DNA from: Advenella sp. S44 | GTDB taxonomy: Bacteria > Pseudomonadota > Gammaproteobacteria > Burkholderiales > Burkholderiaceae_B | Direction: 5' to 3' | NCBI RefSeq assembly: GCF_002810445.1 | Contig: NZ_NEXS01000010.1 | Span: 1 to 64,000 of the forward strand | Length of the DNA stretch: 64,000 nt | Shown: piece by piece, positions 1 to 7,942 of the stretch | Layout: each line of letters starts with the position of its first letter | Position numbering within the stretch: the first letter of the stretch is position 1 | Translations under genes and position numbers: made by a program | The notes under the pieces: generated by a model | The model's input: the letters and a program-made list of their open reading frames with translations, nothing else | Told to the model about the DNA's origin: nothing | The model's database searches: none

Positions 1-2
1 CG

Positions 3-251
3 GAGTTCGTTCAGTGGGCACATCAACATGGCGTTTATATTGATTATACGCAGCCCGGTTGCCCCTATCAAAACGCCTATATTGAGCGCTTCAATCGTAC
101 GTACCGCCAAGAGGTATTAGATTTATATCTTTTTACGTCGTTGAAGCAAGTTCAACACATCACGGAACACTGGACAACGATTTACAACACCGAAAGACCG
201 CACGATTCACTCAATGACATGACACCCATTGACTATAAATTAACATTATAA
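3..251 (+). CDS. IS3-family transposase, C-terminal fragment
   Basis: The reading frame is open from the window edge to a TAA stop and gives the last 82 residues of a DDE integrase-core transposase. The stretch NAYIERFNRTYRQEV carries the third catalytic acid (the Glu of DDE), and the tail motif ERPHDSLNDMTP is the usual C-terminal signature of IS3 orfB proteins. The protein would cut and join element ends, as is known for the family. The rest of the gene lies outside the window, so whether the element is intact cannot be judged. The sequence is AT-richer than the genes that follow. Confidence 0.9.
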   Translation, partial: EFVQWAHQHGVYIDYTQPGCPYQNAYIERFNRTYRQEVLDLYLFTSLKQVQHITEHWTTIYNTERPHDSLNDMTPIDYKLTL

Positions 252-264
252 ATTCTATGTGTGT

Positions 265-297
265 GGTGTATTAAAGATGGGGTATTTACAATACACC
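265..297. repeat. Inverted repeat downstream of the transposase
   Basis: Perfect 8-bp arms GGTGTATT (265-272) and AATACACC (290-297) flank a 17-base loop, 13 bases after the transposase stop codon. It could be a weak terminator or part of the element's right end. The true terminal repeat cannot be identified without the left end. Confidence 0.4.
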
Positions 298-459
298 TGC
301 ATAACACAGTGACTCACACGCACAACACGAGGATGCGTTGCGCGACCGCAGGTAAACCCGCCCATAGGCTTGGGATTTGCGCGTCCAGACCCGCGCCAGC
401 ATGTCACAAATGGTCTTCAGGAGCCCTTGCCATATCACGTACATTGTTGTCTCGCGGGC

Positions 460-465
460 TATAAT
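460..465 (+). promoter_or_regulatory. Possible -10 box for the LysR gene (leaderless start)
   Basis: A consensus TATAAT lies only six bases before the ATG at 472, and no Shine-Dalgarno sequence precedes that ATG. If used, transcription would begin at or beside the start codon. No good -35 hexamer is seen at the expected spacing, so this is tentative. Confidence 0.3.
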
Positions 466-471
466 TATCCG

Positions 472-1398
472 ATGAATATTCGATTTCTGGAAACCTTCGT
501 ATTGCTGGCTGAAATGCGCAATTTCCGTATGACCGCAGAACGCTTGCATACGACGCAGGCTGCCATCTCCAGTCGCATTGCTTCTCTGGAGCAGGAGTTC
601 GGCGTGCGTTTGTTTGATCGCAACGCCCGTGAAGTGTCCCTGACGCCGGACGGCAGCAAAGCCCTGGTTCATGCCGAGCGCATGGTCAAGCTTTTGCGCG
701 AAATGAAAGAAGACATGCTGGATAAGCATACCTATGCGGGTGTCATTCGCATTGGCGTGATTGAATCCATTGTGCACAGCTGGTTTCCCGAATTTCTGGC
801 CCGTCTGCATCAAAGCTACCCACGCCTGAGAATTGAAATTGCCAGCGACACCACGGCTCATTTGACCGAACAGCTCAATAAAGGAGGCCTGGATCTGGTA
901 CTGCAAGGCAACGCCATCCATGGTTCTCAGGTCGACGCTATCGCCTTGGGGCAATTGCCCATGCGCTGGGTAGCCAGTCCAATGCTGGAAATTGGCAATG
1001 ATGTACTCAGTCTGGCCGATCTGGCTGCATTTCCCATCGTGAGCTTTGCCCGTGAATCGGAACCTTACGCCGCCATCGAAAGAATGTTTGCGACAGCGGG
1101 CGATATCTCCCTGCACCTTAACGGTATTTCCTCTGTGGCTACCATGATCAGACTGGTACGGGATGGGTTCGGCGTCGCCGCGCTGCCGCCAGCCATTATC
1201 CAGCAGGAGTTGAATGCACAGACATTACAACTGCTGCGAGCAGATACGGTCTTGCCGCCACTTGAATTGCAGGCTGCATTCCGCCACAACCAGGAAAACC
1301 CGCTGGCCGAGACCGTTGGCCTGATTGCCCAGGATGTCGCGATCGCATTTGCAAACAACCGGGGCCAGCGCATCGCATGCGCGCCACTGCAAACCTGA
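472..1398 (+). CDS. LysR-family transcriptional regulator
   Basis: A 308-residue protein, the normal LysR length. Residues 1-60 form the winged helix-turn-helix (FLETFVLLAEMRNF, then TQAAISSRIASLEQEFG, then LFDRNAREVSLTPDG). Residues 90-295 form the periplasmic-binding-like effector domain. The ATG at 472 is chosen because the LysR N-terminus begins exactly there; an upstream in-frame ATG at 370 would add 34 unrelated residues. It lies about 500 bp ahead of, and on the same strand as, the MFS/DUF2848/amidase genes and probably controls them (inference). The effector cannot be read from sequence. Confidence 0.92.
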   Translation: MNIRFLETFVLLAEMRNFRMTAERLHTTQAAISSRIASLEQEFGVRLFDRNAREVSLTPDGSKALVHAERMVKLLREMKEDMLDKHTYAGVIRIGVIESIVHSWFPEFLARLHQSYPRLRIEIASDTTAHLTEQLNKGGLDLVLQGNAIHGSQVDAIALGQLPMRWVASPMLEIGNDVLSLADLAAFPIVSFARESEPYAAIERMFATAGDISLHLNGISSVATMIRLVRDGFGVAALPPAIIQQELNAQTLQLLRADTVLPPLELQAAFRHNQENPLAETVGLIAQDVAIAFANNRGQRIACAPLQT

Positions 1399-1894
1399 AG
1401 GCCGCCCACATATCTTCGGACACAAGCCCGATGCCTTGTCTCTGACATCCTCTGCCCGCATCCCAGATCTAAGTGTTTACCCTAGGATGAATCCAGCCTA
1501 TGTGTCGTGGGCGGTGTCTCTACGGGGCTCAGAGTTTCTGGCCATATGAGCATAACGCTTTGATATTCATCACCATTTCAAAGCTTTGCCGCGGCACACC
1601 AGGCAGCAATAAGATTTTGCGATCAATACCTCGCATATTTTCTTGTTGGACAGTCAAAAACCCGCTACCTACACTGCCCACATATAAGACCTGGCACAGC
1701 AAGGACGTTGCACCACATTAAGCGGGACATGCCTTTGGACAATCCGATGGTGGTAACCATCATCTGGCCGCAACGTGCAGTCTTATCCCCGGCCACGCCC
1801 CTGTTGGGGCATCATCCCAGGCCATACTCTGCCAACCGCTAACCGGCCAGTTCCGCCGGTAAGCCCCATTCAACACGCAACTGTAGTTGGAAAC
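1399..1894. other. Intergenic region between LysR gene and MFS gene
   Basis: About 500 bp with no convincing reading frame on either strand: the short frames lack codon bias and homology cues. It presumably holds the promoter and LysR binding sites for the downstream operon, but I cannot single out a convincing palindrome. Confidence 0.5.
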
Positions 1895-3208
1895 ATGATG
1901 AATAAATCAAGCATTGCGGCAAGCCCAAGCGTGGGCGCCGACGCGAACGAATTGAAGGCAACCTATACCAAAATTGCCTGGCGACTGATCCCTTTTCTGG
2001 TCTTTCTATTCATACTGGCCTGGCTGGATCGCGTGAATGTCGGTTTTGCCAAACTGCACATGCTGCAAGACCTGCAATTTAGCGAAGCCGTATATGGACT
2101 CGGAGCGGGGATTTTCTTTATCGGCTATTTTCTATTCGAAGTTCCCAGTAATTTGCTGCTGGAAAAGATCGGCGCCCGCAAAACGCTGGCCCGTATCACC
2201 ATACTGTGGGGCGCCGCTTCCATTGGTATGGCGTATGTCACCACCCCCACGCAGTTCTATATTATGCGGTTTCTGCTTGGCGTATTTGAAGCCGGCTTCT
2301 TTCCGGGCGTGGTGCTTTATCTGACCTATTGGTTTCCGGCCGAGTACCGCGCGCGCGTCAACGGACTGTTCATGACTTCGTTTGCGCTCGCCGGTGTGGT
2401 GGGTGGGCCGCTTGCGGGCCTGATTCTGAACGGCATGCAGGGAGTTGGGCACTTGGCCAACTGGCAGTGGTTGTTCATTATTGAAGGTATTCCATCTGTG
2501 ATTGCCGGGTTGTTCGTGCTCAAGTATCTGCCGGAAAAGCCGGTCAACGCCAAATGGCTGACACCACAAGAGCAGCAGGCTGTCACGCGGGCGCTGGAAA
2601 TTGAGAACAGCCAAACAGGCAATAAACACCTGTCTTTCAAAGATGCCTATCGCAACTATGGCATCTGGCTCTGCGCTGCGGTGTATTTTTGCATTGTCAG
2701 CGGCAACGCCACGATCGCGTTCTGGAGCCCTTCCATCATTAAAGATATCGGCATCAACAACGATCTGATGATCGGTGTGCTGTCGGCCATACCGTTCATT
2801 GCCGGAACCATAGCGATGGTCTGGAATGGTGCCCACTCCGACAAAACCGGCGAACGTCGGCTGCACTGCGCCATCGCGACCCTGGTCGCGTGCGTGGGCC
2901 TGATCGCCACCGGCATGCTGCTGCACAATGCGCTGTTTGCGCTGATCGCCCTGACTGTTGCTTCTATTGGTATCCTGGCCGCCTTTCCGGTGTTCTGGTC
3001 CATTCCTGCAGCTTTTCTGGCCGGCACCGCCGCAGCCGGGGGTATCGCACTGATTAACTCCATTGGTAATCTGGCCGGATTCGTTGCGCCATATATGATC
3101 GGCTCATTGAAAACCAGCACGGGCTCGCTGTCGTCGGGACTGTATTTCGTTGCGGCGCTGGAAATTCTGGCCTCACTCCTGGTTATTCTGTTCATCAAAA
3201 AACGCTGA
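1895..3208 (+). CDS. MFS transporter, anion:cation symporter (ACS)-type
   Basis: About 437 residues with twelve hydrophobic segments. The first cytoplasmic-to-helix block contains LDRVNVGFAK, and helix 4-5 contains GVFEAGFFPGVVLYLTYWFP; both are hallmarks of the ACS subfamily (tartrate, phthalate and hexuronate permeases). It should import an organic anion by proton symport across the inner membrane. Two adjacent ATGs at 1895 and 1898 are the likely start; an upstream in-frame ATG at 1775 would add a proline-rich non-helical tail atypical of the family. It is the first gene of a run with the DUF2848 protein and amidase, so the substrate may be an amide or amidated acid (inference). Confidence 0.9.
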   Translation: MMNKSSIAASPSVGADANELKATYTKIAWRLIPFLVFLFILAWLDRVNVGFAKLHMLQDLQFSEAVYGLGAGIFFIGYFLFEVPSNLLLEKIGARKTLARITILWGAASIGMAYVTTPTQFYIMRFLLGVFEAGFFPGVVLYLTYWFPAEYRARVNGLFMTSFALAGVVGGPLAGLILNGMQGVGHLANWQWLFIIEGIPSVIAGLFVLKYLPEKPVNAKWLTPQEQQAVTRALEIENSQTGNKHLSFKDAYRNYGIWLCAAVYFCIVSGNATIAFWSPSIIKDIGINNDLMIGVLSAIPFIAGTIAMVWNGAHSDKTGERRLHCAIATLVACVGLIATGMLLHNALFALIALTVASIGILAAFPVFWSIPAAFLAGTAAAGGIALINSIGNLAGFVAPYMIGSLKTSTGSLSSGLYFVAALEILASLLVILFIKKR

Positions 3209-3288
3209 CCCGGCTCCCCCCTTCTTTCGCAGGCATGTGTGGTACATCACGCATGCTTGCTCCCTATCTGTTTATCAAGAGTATTGCC

Positions 3289-3972
3289 ATGAAACTTAAA
3301 TTCTCACTTGCCCAAGACCCTTCAGCAACCGTTGTTGCAGATATCCACGCCCTGATTGTTGCGGGCTGGGCCGGACGCGACATCAAAGCCATAGAACACC
3401 ATATCGAAGAGCTGGCCGCCCTGGGCGTACCCCGTCCCAGCGCCGTGCCGCTGTATTACAGGGTAGCCAACAACCAGTTGACGCAGGCAGACAATATTCA
3501 GGCGCTGGGCACTGAATCGTCTGGCGAGGTTGAAGTCTTTGTATTCACTGTGGATGGCACCATGTATGTCAGCCTGGCCTCAGACCATACTGACCGTAAA
3601 CTGGAAGCCTATGGCGTGGCCGAATCCAAACAGGCTTGCGTCAAACCGGTAGCAACGTCAGCCTGGCGCTTTGACGAGGTGGTTGAACATTGGGATCAAC
3701 TGGTCATCCGCTCCTGGATCGAGGAAAATGGCAAGAAAGTACTGTATCAGGAAGGCAAGCTGGACAGTCTGCGTCTGCCACAGGAATTGATCGAAGGGTA
3801 TACCGGAAACCAGAGCGTGCTGCCCGAAGGACATGGCATGATTTGCGGCACGGTTGGTGCGATTGGCGGCATCCGCCCCTCCAACACATTTGTGATGGAG
3901 CTGCACGATCCGGTCAAGAACCGTAGCCTGCAACACACATACCATGTCGAAACGCTGCCTGTGGTGGCCTGA
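3289..3972 (+). CDS. DUF2848 family protein
   Basis: A 227-residue cytosolic protein recognised as DUF2848, a family of unknown biochemical role with a distant resemblance to fumarylacetoacetate-hydrolase folds. Visible landmarks are ALGVPRPSAVPLYYRV, SSGEVEVFVF, SLASDHTDRKLE and a C-terminal GMICGTVGAIGGIRPSNTF. The ATG at 3289 matches the family N-terminus (MKLKF). It sits between an MFS permease and an amidase with short gaps, all on one strand, and the family is commonly seen next to amidases, so it probably acts on the amidase product or substrate (inference). No catalytic residue assignment is possible from sequence alone. Confidence 0.85.
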   Translation: MKLKFSLAQDPSATVVADIHALIVAGWAGRDIKAIEHHIEELAALGVPRPSAVPLYYRVANNQLTQADNIQALGTESSGEVEVFVFTVDGTMYVSLASDHTDRKLEAYGVAESKQACVKPVATSAWRFDEVVEHWDQLVIRSWIEENGKKVLYQEGKLDSLRLPQELIEGYTGNQSVLPEGHGMICGTVGAIGGIRPSNTFVMELHDPVKNRSLQHTYHVETLPVVA

Positions 3973-4027
3973 ACACACCGGTATCGCAAGTTTTCCGTCA
4001 ATTTCATTTGTCATTAACGGTTGTCCC

Positions 4028-5383
4028 ATGAACAATTTTGCTTTTCCCAGCCTGACCTCGCTGTCTCACGCGCTTGATGCTGGCTCCACGACTTCGGTCC
4101 AACTGACACAACAGGCTCTGGCACGCGCCAACAGCGGCGAAGGCCCCCAAGTCTATACCCAGGTATTTGACGAGCAAGCGCTGGCCGCCGCAGCGGCTGC
4201 CGATGCTCTGCGCCAGGCGGGTGTGCGGCGCTCTGCGGTCGACGGTTTGCCCATATCGGTCAAGGATTTGTTTGATATCAAAGGCAGGCCCACACGAGCC
4301 GGCTCGGTCATATTGAATGATGCTCCCGCCGCCTTAGACAACGCCAGGGTCGTACAGCGGCTGATCAATGCGGGCGCCATCATTATCGGCACAACCAATA
4401 TGACCGAGTTTGCCTACTCCGGCCTCGGCGTGAACCCGCATTACGGCACGCCCCGCAATCCTTGGGAACGCACCATCGGCGAAGGACGCATTCCAGGTGG
4501 CTCCTCGTCCGGCGCCGCGGTATCGGTCACAGACGCGATGGCGGTGGCGGCTATCGGCTCGGATACGGGCGGGTCTGTACGCATACCCTCTGCGCTTTGC
4601 GGACTAACCGGCTTCAAACCAACTGCCCGCCGGATCCCAAAAGAAGGTATATTGCCGCTGTCCTCAACCCTGGATTCTATCGGCCCACTGGCCGCCAGCG
4701 TCGAGTGTTGTGCCATATTGGACGCCCTTATGACAGGTGAACATTACACACCGATCGCGCCCAAGCCCCTTGAGAGCCTGCGTCTGCTATTTCCCAGCAA
4801 TGCCGTGCTTGATGGCGCTGACGATCATGTCGCGGCAAGCTATGCACACGCGCTTTCGCTACTGTCGGCTGCTGGCGTCAGCATTGTGGAACAGGCCGTG
4901 CCGCCATTTGACCAGTTGCCCGACATCAACGCCCAGGGCGGTTTCATTGCTGCCGAGGCATGGGCATGGCATCGCCAATTGATCGCGGACAAGGCTGACG
5001 CCTATGATCCACGGGTGGTCTCACGCATGTTGCGCGGCAAGCAGATTAGCGCCGCCGATTATATTGACCTGCTGCACCGACGCGAGGAGTGGATACAGCA
5101 ATTGCAAACGCAATTGGCCGATTTTGATGCCATGATCATGCCTACCGTTCCGGTCATTGCGCCCACGATAGCCGAGTTGCGGGATGAAGAGGTTTACCAC
5201 AAAACCAATTTGCTGCTTTTGCGCAATCCCACCTTCATCAACTTCCTGGACGGCTGCGCGTTATCCTTACCCTGCCATGCCCCAGGAACGGCGCCCGTGG
5301 GCGTTAGCATAGCGGCGGCAGGCGGACAGGATCGCACTGTCCTGGCGATAGCCAAAGCAGTGGAGACCTTGCTGCAAAGATAG
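4028..5383 (+). CDS. Amidase (amidase signature family)
   Basis: A 451-residue enzyme with the full Ser-cisSer-Lys machinery. Lys79 lies in SVKDLFDIKG, the cis-Ser is at about 160 in the glycine/serine loop PGGSSSGAAV, and the nucleophile Ser183 is in GSDTGGSVRIP. The family hydrolyses carboxamides to acid plus ammonia. The ATG at 4028 begins the conserved N-terminus; an earlier in-frame start would overlap the DUF2848 gene. It closes the LysR/MFS/DUF2848/amidase cluster. It lacks GatA context (no gatB or gatC nearby), so a catabolic role is favoured. Substrate unknown. Confidence 0.9.
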   Translation: MNNFAFPSLTSLSHALDAGSTTSVQLTQQALARANSGEGPQVYTQVFDEQALAAAAAADALRQAGVRRSAVDGLPISVKDLFDIKGRPTRAGSVILNDAPAALDNARVVQRLINAGAIIIGTTNMTEFAYSGLGVNPHYGTPRNPWERTIGEGRIPGGSSSGAAVSVTDAMAVAAIGSDTGGSVRIPSALCGLTGFKPTARRIPKEGILPLSSTLDSIGPLAASVECCAILDALMTGEHYTPIAPKPLESLRLLFPSNAVLDGADDHVAASYAHALSLLSAAGVSIVEQAVPPFDQLPDINAQGGFIAAEAWAWHRQLIADKADAYDPRVVSRMLRGKQISAADYIDLLHRREEWIQQLQTQLADFDAMIMPTVPVIAPTIAELRDEEVYHKTNLLLLRNPTFINFLDGCALSLPCHAPGTAPVGVSIAAAGGQDRTVLAIAKAVETLLQR

Positions 5384-5385
5384 GG

Positions 5386-5435
5386 TTGACAGGTCGGCAA
5401 TACAATCGCAAACTTTGTCTATTACCGACCGTCAA
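5386..5435. terminator. Imperfect hairpin between convergent genes
   Basis: TTGACAGGTCGGCAAT pairs with ATTACCGACCGTCAA with one bulge and one mismatch. It starts three bases after the amidase stop and lies before the end of the minus-strand membrane protein gene. It has no long T-run, so it is a probable bidirectional terminator of moderate strength. Confidence 0.45.
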
Positions 5436-5475
5436 AACTTGCCCCGCGTCGTTCTGACGTCACACAGTATCGTCC

Positions 5476-6630
5476 TTATTCATTCTTGTCACGGCAGTCG
5501 GAAATGGTTGAAACACTGGCAACAGGGATTAAATGGACATCTGCGCGTATATATTTCGGAATCTTAGTTAGATCAAACGGCCTGGCATAGTATTTGCCGT
5601 CAAGCTCAATAAACACTCGCAATCCTATACTCTTACTGGGCACGGAGCTCTGCAGCACGCTGGGCAAAGATATCTTTTGTCCACGATCTACATTCAGTAC
5701 CAAGCAAGGGTTGCCGCTAGGGCTTTTGATCTGAAAGGCAATTACAGCCAATTTCGCACTAATTGGTGGAATAGCAGCGGCTAACCCGGTGAATAAAAAA
5801 ATTACCACTATCAGCGACTTAAATGACCATCGGTAAAGCTTTGTATCGTAAAAGAAACTCGCAAAGATTAGTTGAAGGAATAGCACAACAACGACAACCG
5901 CAGCTAGCGTGACCAGTAAGCCAAATTGGTTGGCCCAAAGCTGATCAGCCACAGAAATGGCCAATGTATAAAGCACCATCATAAGTGTGACGTGCGCAAT
6001 CCCTACGACAAACACTTGAACATAGAATACGGGCTTTATCTGTTTTGCTGAAATTCCGGCCGAGTAGCAAATAATTCTCAGCGTGCCGAACGCGACCAGA
6101 ATTTGACTGAAAGCCAACAGCACTGCCCAGCACATACCAGTGAGATTGTTATCGGCCAACCACCAAATAAATCCCCATAAAACCATTGCATTCATTACGC
6201 CGCACACGACCCATAAACATGCTAGTGTTCTACGGGTACCTTTACGTGCCTCAGCCTTGCCAATTTCAAATCTACCGATCAAAGGTACATTGTTCTCGTC
6301 TGGCGAAACGAAAAAAACGACCATTGGTAAAAACACGATTATCGCCACAGCAATAACACTCAATACGCAATAAGCAAACACAACTGGGAAAACAGAAATC
6401 AATCCAGAAGATAACGCGTTCAGCGGAAGCTGATACACCCGTGCGTAGTTAGTAAACACCATGACGGAACAAGCCAACCCAAGCGCTGTCAATGGCCAGG
6501 CACAATCATGCATTAATTTAAGTTGTGCTATCAGTTGACGAAAGAATAGTTGCATTTGCTGGCCGAACAGCGCGTTACTCCGTTCCAAGTCTGAAAGTTC
6601 GTTCACATTTTCGTTAGTCTGTTGATTCAT
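5476..6630 (-). CDS. Hypothetical polytopic membrane protein
   Basis: A 384-residue protein I do not recognise. Residues 1-40 are polar, with a short acidic stretch. About seven or eight hydrophobic helices follow (roughly 45-63, 77-110 which may be two, 136-158, 165-187, 200-227, 236-262, 273-293). A C-terminal soluble region of about 90 residues ends in SDCRDKNE. There is no recognisable catalytic motif, and the only charged pattern is the loop FEIGKAEARKGTRR. The gene is visibly AT-richer than its neighbours and sits between a catabolic operon and an Lrp gene with a broken gene behind it, which suggests horizontal acquisition. The start is the ATG at 6630. Function not assigned. Confidence 0.75.
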   Translation of the reverse strand: MNQQTNENVNELSDLERSNALFGQQMQLFFRQLIAQLKLMHDCAWPLTALGLACSVMVFTNYARVYQLPLNALSSGLISVFPVVFAYCVLSVIAVAIIVFLPMVVFFVSPDENNVPLIGRFEIGKAEARKGTRRTLACLWVVCGVMNAMVLWGFIWWLADNNLTGMCWAVLLAFSQILVAFGTLRIICYSAGISAKQIKPVFYVQVFVVGIAHVTLMMVLYTLAISVADQLWANQFGLLVTLAAVVVVVLFLQLIFASFFYDTKLYRWSFKSLIVVIFLFTGLAAAIPPISAKLAVIAFQIKSPSGNPCLVLNVDRGQKISLPSVLQSSVPSKSIGLRVFIELDGKYYARPFDLTKIPKYIRADVHLIPVASVSTISDCRDKNE

Positions 6631-6744
6631 GCTATCCCATATTTAAAATCAACCTGAGCCCTAATCTAGTTGATCCCAAGCCGCAATCCGACATCAGGTT
6701 TACTGATCCCTGTAACGTACTCTTGTAACAGTACTCTGAAGCTC

Positions 6745-7098
6745 TCATGAAAACTTACTACCACAGGGGCGATCAACGGTATAAGCCTTCAATAAGTTGA
6801 ATTCGTAATGACCCAAAGATTTTACAGGCAGCCACTTCTTAGGGACACAGGGACTGGCAATGCTGACTTCGTAGCCATTTCTCCAGGCCAGTTGTGCAAA
6901 TATTACGGCCTCGCTACTGATAATATACGACGCTGTATACCCGCTCTCTACATCTGCTCGACTTTCTCAGAAACCTCGGCTTAATAAACTCAGCAAGCGC
7001 TTTTTCCGTTCGCGCAATATCGCCCATATCCAATCCCAAATAGATTCATCGATGTCCATAACCCAACAATTACGAGGCTTGGGGCGTGGATCTGCCAT
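6745..7098 (-). pseudogene. Broken small gene, unrecognised, with internal TGA
   Basis: One frame of 118 codons runs from an ATG at 7098 to a TGA at 6745-6747 and is interrupted only by a TGA at 6967-6969. The two halves read like real protein: the first contains MDIDESIWDWIWAILRER, the second YIISSEAVIFAQLAWRNGYE. Between them, from the five-T run at 7001-7005 (plus strand), the neighbouring frame reads EKALAEFIKPRF, which looks more protein-like than the interrupted frame. That fits two compensating indels rather than a single nonsense change. I recognise no family. It lies directly upstream of, and on the same strand as, the membrane protein gene. Confidence 0.45.
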
Positions 7099-7328
7099 GT
7101 CCCTTCGGCTACGTTATTCCAATAAATGTCATTCTCCCCGCATCGCAATAAAGAAATTCTGGATTTGATAATCATATAAATGATGATCTTCGGCATTTCA
7201 TGAATAAGAATGCTCTCGAAGTATGAACACCATTTGATGAGTGCTTCGTTATCTGCCAATAGCATCAGCAAACTTTCGAGCTCCTGGCCAATAGCGCAGG
7301 GGATCCGGCGCTGCTACTCGCATTGGCA

Positions 7329-7805
7329 CTAGACGACAAGCGCCCCACTTTCCTTGATCTTCCCCAAGGCGAAGCTGGATTTCATATCCACCACAGATGG
7401 GTGCTGCATAAGTACGTTCATGGCAAATGCCGAGAAAGCGGCCAGGTCCTGTACTTGCACACGCAGCAGGTAATCCATATCTCCCGACATGGAATGGCAC
7501 TCGACAACTTCGGGCCAGAGCTGGACATCACGATTGAAGTCCTGCATGGGGGCATGGCTGGATCCGCTGTGCTTATTGAGCCGGATAGAGACAAAGGCGA
7601 TCAGGCCGCGCCCGATTCTGTCCGCATCGACCCGGGCAGCATACCCTTTGATATACCCTTCTTCTTCCAGCCGTTTTACGCGGCGCAGACAGGGGCTTGG
7701 AGAGAGCGCAATTTTATCGGCCAGGTCCTGATTGCTCAGGCGGCCATTTTTCTGCAGAAGGTTAAGAATTTGCCGGTCTGTTTTATCGAGCGCATTTAGT
7801 GACAT
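7329..7805 (-). CDS. Lrp/AsnC-family regulator
   Basis: A 158-residue protein. The N-terminal helix-turn-helix is LDKTDRQILNLLQKNGRLSN, with recognition helix LSPSPCLRRVKRLEEEGYIKG. The C-terminal RAM/AsnC ligand-binding domain includes the typical turn ECHSMSGDMDYLLRV. The ATG at 7805 is preferred over one at 7826 because GGGAAAG lies just upstream of it. It is divergent from hppD with about 137 bp between starts, the standard arrangement for an Lrp-type activator of tyrosine/phenylalanine degradation (inference for this strain). Confidence 0.92.
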   Translation of the reverse strand: MSLNALDKTDRQILNLLQKNGRLSNQDLADKIALSPSPCLRRVKRLEEEGYIKGYAARVDADRIGRGLIAFVSIRLNKHSGSSHAPMQDFNRDVQLWPEVVECHSMSGDMDYLLRVQVQDLAAFSAFAMNVLMQHPSVVDMKSSFALGKIKESGALVV

Positions 7806-7858
7806 AATCTTTCCCAAAAAGGACAAAAATTAAAATAATAATGCAATACAGCGTTCAT

Positions 7859-7875
7859 TTGCAGCATTTTTGCAA
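7859..7875. promoter_or_regulatory. Candidate Lrp-type operator in the hppD promoter
   Basis: The inverted repeat TTGCA-N7-TGCAA sits midway between the divergent regulator and hppD starts, inside an AT-rich stretch. Its size and symmetry suit an Lrp/AsnC dimer. No binding evidence is available. Confidence 0.4.
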
Positions 7876-7942
7876 TTGTCTGCCCCCACTTTTTGCATAG
7901 AATAGGGGTTTTATCAGAACAAAACGCTTCAGGAGGAATGCT

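Noticed and set aside
6990-7271. 93-codon minus-strand frame in the AT-rich island
   Set aside because: It overlaps the more protein-like interrupted frame and shows no recognisable motif; it may contain fragments of the same decayed region but is not a supported gene.
7323-7799. 158-codon plus-strand frame opposite the Lrp-type gene
   Set aside because: The minus strand encodes a textbook Lrp/AsnC protein; the plus frame is its shadow.
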